Positions 7,222 to 13,872 of a stretch of 36,294 bases of DNA are shown piece after piece. The notes under the pieces were generated by a model. That model had not been told where the DNA came from. It was given only the letters and a program-made list of their open reading frames with translations, and did not search any database. Numbering within the stretch: the first letter of the stretch is position 1; each line of letters begins with the position of its first letter. Source of the DNA: a virus; the IMG/VR virus record IMGVR_UViG_3300036766_002195, positions 1 through 36,294 of that record; one strand, written 5' to 3'. A program made the translations under genes and the position numbers.

Positions 7222-7584
7222 ATGATTCAACGTGATCAGAGTGTCGAGAACGTGGTCTGTCCTGCTGTCCAGCAGATCGCCCGCGAGGTCTGTGCTGCCA
7301 TCATGAGCTGCGAGCACGACCACGACTTTCACCACCAGGCGGTGAGCTACGCCTCGCAGCGCCTTGCCCGCTTCGGCGAGATGACGCCGGCCGAGGATGC
7401 CATCTTCCAGATCCTGTCGACGCTGGCGGTTGCGTGGCCGCCAGCGGTGCAGCCGGCGCAGATTCCGACGCAGCCCCTGCCGCTGCAGCCGGTGACGGCG
7501 CCGCCGTTCCCACCACCGCAACTTGTCCCCGAGGGTGCGCGGCAGTCCTATGTGCCGGTCAACCTGCCACCGGAGAGAGTGTAG
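7222..7584 (+). CDS. Hypothetical protein with Pro-rich C-terminus, inside the glycosylase-polymerase split
   Basis: The ATG at 7222 overlaps no other gene and has AGAGGA just upstream; longer in-frame starts would lie inside the glycosylase gene. Residues 1-70 are helical and include a His/Asp/Cys cluster (CEHDHDFHH near 30-38). Residues 72-120 are rich in Pro and Gln (repeated P-x-x-P). The first half might be a small folded, perhaps metal-binding domain and the second half a flexible arm. No family is recognised. It is the first of three genes that separate the two parts of the glycosylase domain. Confidence 0.65.
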   Translation: MIQRDQSVENVVCPAVQQIAREVCAAIMSCEHDHDFHHQAVSYASQRLARFGEMTPAEDAIFQILSTLAVAWPPAVQPAQIPTQPLPLQPVTAPPFPPPQLVPEGARQSYVPVNLPPERV

Positions 7585-7590
7585 CTTCGC

Positions 7591-7812
7591 ATGCCTGCAC
7601 TCCGAGAGAACCAAGCGGCCAACGCAGCCCTGGACAAGAAAGTCCTCGCTGCCGTGCGCAAGGGCGTCGACCAGTTCATGGACATCTGCGTGGACGTCGG
7701 TGTCAGCGTGGGCACGAAGGGCGACGAGTTCCGTACTGTCGACCGCAGCTTGCAACGCCTACGGCGAGCGGGGGCCATCCACTTCGTGAAGGGCAAGTGG
7801 GAGCGCTGCTGA
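7591..7812 (+). CDS. Small winged-helix-like protein
   Basis: This 73-residue basic protein ends in a segment typical of a recognition helix and wing (FRTVDRSLQRLRRAGAIHFV then KGKWERC). The N-terminal half is helical. The fold call is by pattern only. It follows the previous gene after six bases and its stop overlaps the next start as TGATG, so the three inserted genes behave as one translational unit. It could be a DNA-binding accessory factor of replication, or a regulator. Confidence 0.55.
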   Translation: MPALRENQAANAALDKKVLAAVRKGVDQFMDICVDVGVSVGTKGDEFRTVDRSLQRLRRAGAIHFVKGKWERC

Positions 7813-8030
7813 TGTCTGTCTCGTTCGGTTGCCACTGCCTCGAGAGCAAGAAGCCCGTGAAGGCGCGGGCCTGGGTGGTAGTCCAACGGCGCTGTCACCA
7901 CTCAGCCTTCGCGGGCTACCAGCAAACGCCGAGTCGCTACTCGACCGTCTTCTGCAAGAGCTGCCGTGCACTCGGTCGCACCAAGGCCAGATACGTGCAC
8001 GAGCTTCCCGATGGAGAGATCACCGCGTGA
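7812..8030 (+). CDS. Small Cys/His-rich protein
   Basis: This 72-residue protein contains CHC near the start, RRCHHSAF in the middle and FCKSCRAL near residue 49, giving enough Cys and His for one zinc site. Basic residues around them suggest nucleic-acid contact. It starts at the ATG in TGATG that overlaps the previous stop. It ends at the TGA in GTGA that contains the polymerase start codon, so it is coupled on both sides. No family is recognised. It is the last of the three genes lying between the two glycosylase pieces. Confidence 0.6.
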   Translation: MSVSFGCHCLESKKPVKARAWVVVQRRCHHSAFAGYQQTPSRYSTVFCKSCRALGRTKARYVHELPDGEITA

Positions 8031-10105
8031 CCTGGCTGATCCCCACCATCCATCCTGCCGCCCTGATGCGGAACCCTCGTCCGATCTCCAACGAGATCAA
8101 GATGGACCTGGCAAAGGCAAACCGCATCTCGCAGTACGGCTTCGAGCAGGAGGAGCACTTCGTCATTGCCCACCCCGCGAACCCCTCGGGCATCTACCCG
8201 ACGGTGAAGGAAGCACTCGCCTGGATGGATCGATGGATGGGTCTCAAATGCCCGGTGGCCGTCGACGTCGAGACCTCGGCACTCGAGTTCTTCCGTTGTC
8301 AACTCTTCTCCATCGCACTCTCCGGCGTGGACATGAACACGGCCATCGCCTGGTCGCTCCGCGACTACATCACGCTGCCCTGGGATGCACAGCTGGCTCT
8401 CGACCGCAAGCTCGCCGAGCTCCTCGCGCATCCCGAGGTGCCCAAGATCTTCCACAACGCGCCCTACGACTTCGCGGTGCTCACCCGCAAGGGCTTCACG
8501 ATCAACGGTCCCATCGAGGACACGCAGGCCTACGCCCACCTCGTGCAGCCCGACAGCTACAAGGACCTCGGCTGGATCGGTCACACGTGGCTGGACGTGG
8601 AGCCGTGGAAGCTCAACCACAAGACAGGGAAGAAGCACGCCACCACCAAGGACATCATCGAGCTCTTGATCTACAACGCGAAGGACGCGCTCAACACGGC
8701 CAAGCTGCGCAACCCACTCCTCGACGAGATCCTCGCCCGCGGGATGAACATGCTCCTGGTCCAGTACCAGAACGCCTTCGCCCGCCTCGCTGCGCGCATG
8801 GAGCTCGTCGGCATGCCCGTCAACTTCGCCAGGCGTAGGGAGATGGGACGGGTGCTCCTCGCCGAGCTGGACGATCTGCGGCAGCGCATGCGCGAGTATC
8901 TGCGGTGGCCAACCTTCAACCCGATGAACAAGAACCACGCAGTTGAAGCCATCTACGGGACCACGCACAACTACAACCCGCGCAAGTCGAAGGCGCCACC
9001 AGGCGTGCAGTACATCGGTCTCACGCCGACGGCCTGGACACCATCTAAGAAGCTCCCGTCGACCAAGTACGAAGACCTGCTCGACAACATGGAGCACCCC
9101 TTCATCAAGATGTTCATCTCCTACGTCGAGAACCACCACGTCCACGCGACGCAGTACCGCGACGCACCGACGCAGAAGGGCGACCCGAAGGCGGGCGCCT
9201 ACGCCAAGGCGGTCGAGGCTGATGGGCGCCTGCATGTGAAGTGGAACCCGACCGGGCAGAAGGGCTCGCGGTTCTCCTCGGAGCCCAACGTGCAGAACCA
9301 GCGTGCCAGGGACCGCGTGTGGTTCGAGGCGCCCGAGGGCCGCATTCTCGTCGGGGCGGACAAGGACGCGCTCGAACTACGTCTGGCCGCTGTCTTCTCC
9401 GGCGTGCGCGAGCTCATTGCCGAGATGACCCGCCCCGGTGGCGACCCACATCGTCTTGCTGCAGTGAACATCTTCGCCGAGAAGTTCCTCTCGAGACCGC
9501 CCGAGGAGCAGAAACGCCTGCGCGATGGCGTGAAGACCACCGTCTACGCTGCGCTCTACCGGGGCGGGGTCAAGACCGTGCACAAGAGCATCCGCAAGAA
9601 GAAGTGGCTCGACGCCTCGTTGCGCGCGGCGCTGACTCTCGAGGTCGTCGGTCACATCTACCACAGCTACTTTGGCAAGTACGTCGAGATCCCCGCCTGG
9701 CACGACCTGAACTACTCGCTCGCGCAGTCACAAGGCTACCTCGAGATCCCCCCGCTTGGCCGCCGACGCTACTTCCCGGTGCAGCCGCCACCCTACACCG
9801 AGATCGCGAACTGGCCCATTCAGACAGCTGGTAGCGACGCGGTGGGCATGGAGATGGTGCAGATTCAGGACGAGCTCGACCGCTGCTTCCACGGCGACGC
9901 TTCGATCATCCTGCACGGGCACGATGCCGTATACATCGAGTGTGCCGAACGCCACGCTCTGGACGTGGCCAAGATCGTCAACCGCATCTTCGGCGCCACG
10001 CCGATGATGGGCCCGGCCGGGCCGCTCGCGCTGACGGCGACGGCCAAGATCTGTCGGAATCTTCAATTTAGCAAGAAAGAGGTCACGACGGTGCCGCGAG
10101 AATAA
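8027..10105 (+). CDS. Family A DNA polymerase with 3'-5' exonuclease and a leftover glycosylase C-terminal motif
   Basis: The GTG at 8027 is taken as start because it overlaps the upstream stop (GTGA); in-frame codons before it look non-coding. Residues 4-16 (LIPTIHPAALMRN) match motif 2 and the end of Fe-S uracil-DNA glycosylases. The proofreading domain follows: Exo I D80/E82 in VDVETSALEF, Exo II N144/D148 in FHNAPYDFAVL, Exo III Y216/D220 in YNAKDAL. The polymerase domain has motif A (GADKDALELRL, about 443-453), motif B (GVKTTVYAALYRGG) and motif C (LHGHDAVYIE, about 629-638). It is 692 residues and has no 5' nuclease, as in many phage enzymes. It should be the replicative polymerase. 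Motif C reads H-D-A rather than H-D-E. The last 12 residues are nearly repeated at the end of the next gene. Confidence 0.92.
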   Translation: MTWLIPTIHPAALMRNPRPISNEIKMDLAKANRISQYGFEQEEHFVIAHPANPSGIYPTVKEALAWMDRWMGLKCPVAVDVETSALEFFRCQLFSIALSGVDMNTAIAWSLRDYITLPWDAQLALDRKLAELLAHPEVPKIFHNAPYDFAVLTRKGFTINGPIEDTQAYAHLVQPDSYKDLGWIGHTWLDVEPWKLNHKTGKKHATTKDIIELLIYNAKDALNTAKLRNPLLDEILARGMNMLLVQYQNAFARLAARMELVGMPVNFARRREMGRVLLAELDDLRQRMREYLRWPTFNPMNKNHAVEAIYGTTHNYNPRKSKAPPGVQYIGLTPTAWTPSKKLPSTKYEDLLDNMEHPFIKMFISYVENHHVHATQYRDAPTQKGDPKAGAYAKAVEADGRLHVKWNPTGQKGSRFSSEPNVQNQRARDRVWFEAPEGRILVGADKDALELRLAAVFSGVRELIAEMTRPGGDPHRLAAVNIFAEKFLSRPPEEQKRLRDGVKTTVYAALYRGGVKTVHKSIRKKKWLDASLRAALTLEVVGHIYHSYFGKYVEIPAWHDLNYSLAQSQGYLEIPPLGRRRYFPVQPPPYTEIANWPIQTAGSDAVGMEMVQIQDELDRCFHGDASIILHGHDAVYIECAERHALDVAKIVNRIFGATPMMGPAGPLALTATAKICRNLQFSKKEVTTVPRE

Positions 10106-10108
10106 ATC

Positions 10109-10795
10109 ATGGTAGCCCGCATAGACATACGTGGCCGGCGGTTTGGACGTCTCGTGGCGACACGTCGAGTGCCCGTGGTGCAAGGCCGGTCGTTCTGGCG
10201 CTGCCGCTGCGACTGCGGCAGAATGACCTCGGTGTACCTCAACAGCCTTCGATCAGGATCCACACGATCCTGCGGGTGTCTTCGATCTGAGACCAGCAAG
10301 CAGCGACACCTGATTCATGGCTGCAGCACGCCGGTGACGTCGGAGTACCGGACGTGGCGGGCGATGCTCCAGCGTTGTTATGACTCAGCGGACGTCAGCT
10401 GCAAGAACTACGGCAAGCGTGGCATTGGCGTGTGCCGCCGCTGGCGTCAATCTTTTGTGGCCTTCCTCACCGACGTCGGTCGAAAGCCGTCCAGGCAGCA
10501 CAGCCTGGGCAGAATCAAGAACAATCGAAACTACACACCCAGCAACTGTCGATGGGAGACACGAAAGCAACAGGGGCGCAACCGACGTGGCAATGTCTGG
10601 CTGCGCGTCAATGGCCAGAGGCGCACGCTGACCGATTGGGCACGTCGGAGACGAATCAGCCTCACGTTGATCTGCGAGCGGCTCAAACGCGGCTGGGGTG
10701 CGCGGGATGCAGTGCTCACGCCACCGCAACATTTCGGCTATCGGCAGAAGAAGTTCGACAAGAAGGAAGTCACCGTGGTCCCGAGGGCGGCATGA
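10109..10795 (+). CDS. HNH homing-type endonuclease at the polymerase 3' end, ending in a copy of the polymerase tail
   Basis: The domain order is: a zinc site at 32-57 (CRCDCG and SCGC); the HNH region at 80-160 (WRAMLQRCYD, YGKRGIGVCRRW, HSLGRIKNN, NYTPSNCRWET); and a C-terminal DNA-binding segment at 170-203 (TLTDWARRRRISLTLICERL). This is the order found in free-standing phage HNH endonucleases, and the gene at 31962-32600 is a paralogue. Where that copy reads HTIDRRDNN, this one reads HSLGRIKNN, so two acidic positions are lost and activity is doubtful. The last 15 residues (KKFDKKEVTVVPRAA) closely repeat the polymerase C-terminus (FSKKEVTTVPRE). The stop overlaps the next start as ATGA. 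The gene therefore seems to have been inserted just before the original polymerase tail and now uses that tail as its own end. Confidence 0.85.
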   Translation: MVARIDIRGRRFGRLVATRRVPVVQGRSFWRCRCDCGRMTSVYLNSLRSGSTRSCGCLRSETSKQRHLIHGCSTPVTSEYRTWRAMLQRCYDSADVSCKNYGKRGIGVCRRWRQSFVAFLTDVGRKPSRQHSLGRIKNNRNYTPSNCRWETRKQQGRNRRGNVWLRVNGQRRTLTDWARRRRISLTLICERLKRGWGARDAVLTPPQHFGYRQKKFDKKEVTVVPRAA

Positions 10796-11085
10796 TGAAG
10801 ATCGTCAACGAGTCTCCCGAGAACCGGCGCATGCGCATCCTCAAGCTGCTGCGCTCCGAGCAGTGGCTCACCATTGGCTACATCAGGCACCACATCGGCG
10901 TCGAGTTGAACGCAGTACGAGGCGATCTGCACTGCCTCGAAGACGAGGGGCTCCTCGAGCTCACGCTGGCGTTGAACATCGGAGAGAAGGATTGTCAGGG
11001 AGTCAAGAAGCCAACGGCCGTGCGCATCACCATGGCCAAGCTCACCACTGCGGGCAAGAAGAAGCGCAGCGGAGAAGAGGACTAG
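10792..11085 (+). CDS. Small winged-helix-like protein
   Basis: This 97-residue protein starts at the ATG in ATGA overlapping the HNH stop. Residues 10-60 fit a winged helix: RRMRILKLLRSEQWLTIGYI, then NAVRGDLHCLEDEGLLEL, with the helix pair and the 'DxGLLEL' start of a wing. The C-terminus is Lys/Arg rich. A similar fold pattern is seen at 14767-15036 (residue spacing alike, sequence only distantly so). It is probably a DNA-binding regulator or replication accessory factor. Before the HNH insertion it was probably coupled directly to the polymerase gene. Confidence 0.6.
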   Translation: MMKIVNESPENRRMRILKLLRSEQWLTIGYIRHHIGVELNAVRGDLHCLEDEGLLELTLALNIGEKDCQGVKKPTAVRITMAKLTTAGKKKRSGEED

Positions 11086-11086
11086 C

Positions 11087-11890
11087 ATGCCAGGATTGAT
11101 CATTGATGGCCATGAAGAGCAAGTTGCGGGTCTGAGCGTCACCCCGTTGAGTGTCGTCAACTACAAGGATGACCCACGGCTCAAGCTCAAGCCCGGGCAC
11201 TCCATGCGAGCGCGCGGCACGCGTTGGATCCGCAGCATCGTCGCTCACAACACCAAGAACATCGAGACGGTACTCAAGCCTGGCAAGGGGCCGAGCCGCG
11301 ACCTTGGCCACCGCCTGATCAGCTTCTGGTCGCTCGACTCCACGAAACCTGCCGGCGCTCACCTCGCCGTGGACTGGGACGGTGCCATCTTCTGCATGGC
11401 CGACCTCGTGCGGGACGCGGCCTATCACGCTTCGTCTATGAACGAGTACTCCATCGGCATCGAGACGTTCGAGGATGAGCATGGCGTCATCTACGAGACC
11501 CAGCTCGCGACGCTCATGAAGCTCATCCTCTGGCTCTGCGACCGCTTTGGCATCCAACACCAGTGCCCGGTCGACAGCCAGCAGATCGGCCGCCTCGCCA
11601 AGGGCGGCAAGGATTGCAACGGAGTCTTCGGCCATTGCAATCAGTACCATGTCGGCAAGGCGCATGACCCCGGCCAGCACGTTCTGGAAGGACTCGTCAA
11701 GATCGGCTTCAAGCAGTTTCACTTCAGCGGTCCTCCCACCGGCGTGCTCGGCGACGACAAGTCCGAGTGGGCGAGTATTCAGCAGAAGCTCGGGCTCGAC
11801 ATTGACGGTGTGCCCGGGACCGAGACCCGCGACGCGCTCCAAGCCGCGGGCTTCGAGAACGGCATCTACGACTGGAGCAGACCCCTGTGA
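11087..11890 (+). CDS. Endolysin: N-acetylmuramoyl-L-alanine amidase with peptidoglycan-binding domain
   Basis: Residues 45-205 form an Amidase_2-like zinc amidase: IVAHNTKN (H54), AYHASSMNEYSIGIET (109-126) and GHCNQYHVGKAHDPG (182-196). The last includes the second zinc ligands (H183 and H193/D194 are candidates). Residues 224-257 (WASIQQKLGLDIDGVPGTET, RDALQAAGF) match PG_binding_1, which holds peptidoglycan. There is no signal peptide, so release would depend on a holin; the two-helix membrane protein at 20742 is a candidate. The enzyme cuts the bond between muramic acid and L-alanine at lysis. The ATG is preceded by GGAGAAGAGG, one base after the previous gene. The placement next to replication genes, far from the membrane protein, is unusual but not rare in phages. 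Confidence 0.85.
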   Translation: MPGLIIDGHEEQVAGLSVTPLSVVNYKDDPRLKLKPGHSMRARGTRWIRSIVAHNTKNIETVLKPGKGPSRDLGHRLISFWSLDSTKPAGAHLAVDWDGAIFCMADLVRDAAYHASSMNEYSIGIETFEDEHGVIYETQLATLMKLILWLCDRFGIQHQCPVDSQQIGRLAKGGKDCNGVFGHCNQYHVGKAHDPGQHVLEGLVKIGFKQFHFSGPPTGVLGDDKSEWASIQQKLGLDIDGVPGTETRDALQAAGFENGIYDWSRPL

Positions 11891-12363
11891 TCGAAACCAT
11901 TTCCTACAAGGAGCTCACCAAGGAGCGGATCGACAAGCTGGGCACCTGCTACTGGGGCTCGCCGGGCTCCGAGCGCTTCGAGTGCTCCGACATCGAGGAT
12001 GCCGTCGACTACATCCTCGATGGCGCACATCCCGACGTGCCGGACGAGGTGGTCGTGGTGGCCGTGTGCCCGAGGAAGCTCACCGCCCAGGACGTCGGCA
12101 CCCGCGACATTCTCGAGCGGACACTGGAGTACCTCGACGAGGAGTACGGCGACCCAGATGGCGACCACTCCGACCCGACGCCGGTCATGGAAGAGGCCGC
12201 GTTGAAACTGGCCGAGGTGATCGCCCACGACTACGAGGTCTGGATCTGCGATGAAGCGCTGCGTGTCGTGCTCGACAAGGACGACATCAAGAACTGGGAA
12301 CAAGAACCACACGGCGATCACACGCCCAGGAAGGAACCCGAAGATGGCCATCCAGCTGAATAG
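11887..12363 (+). CDS. Acidic hypothetical protein, 158 residues
   Basis: It starts at GTG within the GTGA that ends the endolysin gene. The product is strongly acidic (many Asp and Glu, e.g. YLDEEYGDPDGDHSDP near 79-94), with beta-like strands (EVVVVAVCPRKL, DYEVWICDE). No Cys pairs, signal or membrane segment is seen. The acidic, soluble character would suit a protein that mimics DNA or binds a basic partner, but that is speculation. No family is recognised. Its 3' end overlaps the next gene by 20 bases. Confidence 0.6.
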   Translation: MIETISYKELTKERIDKLGTCYWGSPGSERFECSDIEDAVDYILDGAHPDVPDEVVVVAVCPRKLTAQDVGTRDILERTLEYLDEEYGDPDGDHSDPTPVMEEAALKLAEVIAHDYEVWICDEALRVVLDKDDIKNWEQEPHGDHTPRKEPEDGHPAE

Positions 12364-12559
12364 CATGCAGAAGCGCATCCTCGTTCAGAAGGGGCGGAAG
12401 CCCTGCTTCCGCTGCGACGGGACGGGAGAGATCTGCAACGTCTGCGGCGAGTCGCGGGCCGCATGCAAGTGCAACTTCAAGATCGGCGAAGAGGACTACG
12501 GCCCCTGCGAGGACTGTGCGGGCGAGGGTTCGGTCGAGAGCGCACCAGAGGCGCAGTGA
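12344..12559 (+). CDS. Small DnaJ-type zinc-finger protein
   Basis: The ATG at 12344 has AGGAA upstream; a longer in-frame start would read non-coding residues. The 71-residue product carries four Cys pairs: C21/C24 in CFRCDGTG, C31/C34 in CNVCGE, C41/C43 in CKC and C55/C58 in CEDCAGEG. CxxCxGxG repeats are the mark of the DnaJ Cys-rich zinc domain. Stand-alone versions occur in phages and may bind unfolded protein or nucleic acid. It overlaps the previous gene by 20 bases in another frame. Confidence 0.7.
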   Translation: MAIQLNSMQKRILVQKGRKPCFRCDGTGEICNVCGESRAACKCNFKIGEEDYGPCEDCAGEGSVESAPEAQ

Positions 12560-12563
12560 CCTT

Positions 12564-12860
12564 GTGCCGCCGCTTCGCGAGCGCATCTTCAAGTGCTACC
12601 CAGTGGCTCAACCACCGGACGTGCGAAGCAATCGGCATGAGGGTCCTTGGTGGGACTGGTACAACGGCTACCTGCGAAGTGCGATCTGGGTTGAAGTCCG
12701 CCGGCGGGTGATCGCCGCAGCTCACGGCGACTGTCAGTGTTGCAGAGCAGCCGCCGCGACGACCGCCCACCACCTCACCTACGACCGCGTCGGGCACGAA
12801 CGCTGGGATGACCTGCAAGCTGTCTGTCAGAAGTGCCACGAAGAGATTCACGGGCGCTAG
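12564..12860 (+). CDS. Small HNH-type endonuclease
   Basis: GTG at 12564 is the likely start, five bases after the previous stop. The HNH core is in the C-terminal half: CQCC (about residues 53-56), TAHHLTYDRVGHERWDDL (64-81) and VCQKCHEEIHG. This gives paired CxxC zinc sites around the H-H...N/D...H nuclease core. The HH followed by Y-R-x-G-x-E and L-x-x-[VL]-C-x-x-CH-x-x-x-H is the common short HNH pattern of phages and prophages. It is unrelated in layout to the two homing-type HNH proteins of this window. Small HNH proteins often act in DNA packaging or as nicking nucleases; which applies is open. Confidence 0.7.
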   Translation: MPPLRERIFKCYPVAQPPDVRSNRHEGPWWDWYNGYLRSAIWVEVRRRVIAAAHGDCQCCRAAAATTAHHLTYDRVGHERWDDLQAVCQKCHEEIHGR

Positions 12861-12876
12861 AAGAGGAGAACAAGTC

Positions 12877-13428
12877 GTGCACGATCCCAACACTGTCGCC
12901 TTCGAGATTCCACGGCCCTGGCCGGAGAAGAGCAAGGTGCTCGGCTGGCACTGGCCGGCGCTCATCACCATCTGGCATCGCGATCCCGAGAAGGATGGCG
13001 ACGAGGACTCCTGCAACTTCTCGGGCTTTCACAAGACCGGGGAGACTGGCTGGTGTGGCGTCGTCCTCGACGACTACAAGACGCTCTCCGAGGACCAGCA
13101 GCGCGTCGTCAATTTCATCTGGTGGGCCTTCAAGAGCAAGCTCACCGAGCGCCGGTGGTGGCAGCATCCGAAGTTTCACTTCTGGCACTGGCGGATTCAG
13201 ATCCATGCCCTTCAGCAGCTCAAGAGGTTCCTCTTCTCTCGCTGCACCAAGTGCGGCAAACGCTTCACCTGGAACGACGCCGGCGGTCACGTCATCGGAA
13301 CCTGGGATGGCCGCGGCCCGCAGTGGTTCACGAACGGTGAGAAGATCTGGCACTTTGGCTGCCACGCTCCGGCGAGCGCGCCCACGGCGTTCAAGCCGGA
13401 GGAGACGAGCACGCTGCCGGTGAACTGA
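12877..13428 (+). CDS. Hypothetical protein with C-terminal zinc-ribbon-like segment
   Basis: It starts with GTG at 12877, with AGAGGAG ahead of it. The protein is 183 residues and rich in Trp and aromatic residues (FEIPRPWPEKSKVLGWHWPA near the start; FIWWAFKSK; HFWHWRIQIH). Near residues 123-162 there is CTKCGKRFTWND and then HFGCH, enough for a zinc site. The sequence is clearly protein-like along its length. No named family is recognised. It ends within the TGATG that starts the next gene. Confidence 0.6.
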   Translation: MHDPNTVAFEIPRPWPEKSKVLGWHWPALITIWHRDPEKDGDEDSCNFSGFHKTGETGWCGVVLDDYKTLSEDQQRVVNFIWWAFKSKLTERRWWQHPKFHFWHWRIQIHALQQLKRFLFSRCTKCGKRFTWNDAGGHVIGTWDGRGPQWFTNGEKIWHFGCHAPASAPTAFKPEETSTLPVN

Positions 13429-13862
13429 TGCCCGTCTACGACAGCATCTTCGACCACCCCAACTGGGACTGCGATGGCCCTCTCTGCATCTGGAAGGCCA
13501 TCAGCATCCGGCACTCGGACCACTGGCTGCGTGAGGTCAGGAGCTCGACCTCTCCAGAACTGCTGCAGATCATGCTAGCCATCGAGCTTGTCTGCCCGCA
13601 CCCTCGATGCAACTACAGCTTCCATCCATTTCGCTGGCGTCGACAAGACCTGTCTGGTGCTAACGAGCCCCGAATGAATCGCGGCGGCCTCTGCTTCCAT
13701 GTCAGCTGCGCCCAAGAGGATCGCTATGCTCGTGGCTCAAAGATCGGATGCGACAAAGGCAAGGCAGCCACGGACGCGGCCAACAAGATCGGCTACTTCA
13801 TCTTCGAGAAGTTCAGGCAGTTGGGCTACTACCACCGGGACGATTCCAGACGCCCGCGCTAG
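13428..13862 (+). CDS. Hypothetical Cys/His-containing protein, 144 residues
   Basis: It starts at the ATG in TGATG overlapping the previous stop. It contains CDGPLC near residue 15, a CPHPRCNYSFHPFRW segment near 56-70 and GLCFHVSCAQ near 87, so a zinc site is possible. The C-terminal 40 residues are a charged helix. No family is recognised. It lies between the zinc-ribbon protein and the HhH glycosylase and shares their high Cys content. Confidence 0.55.
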   Translation: MPVYDSIFDHPNWDCDGPLCIWKAISIRHSDHWLREVRSSTSPELLQIMLAIELVCPHPRCNYSFHPFRWRRQDLSGANEPRMNRGGLCFHVSCAQEDRYARGSKIGCDKGKAATDAANKIGYFIFEKFRQLGYYHRDDSRRPR

Positions 13863-13872
13863 AGGTGAACCC

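Noticed and set aside
7190-8030. The interruption of the glycosylase domain as a self-splicing intron or intein
   Set aside because: The interval is filled by three genes with normal codon use, starts and overlaps; the frames on both sides have their own stop and start; no intron core or intein splice motif was seen.
7937-9235. A 432-codon minus-strand open frame opposite the polymerase gene
   Set aside because: The polymerase reading on the plus strand has every family motif; the antisense product is a low-complexity shadow.
10100-10800. Group I intron with an HNH gene in the polymerase
   Set aside because: The polymerase already has a complete tail before the HNH gene, and an intron would not explain why the downstream end repeats that tail.
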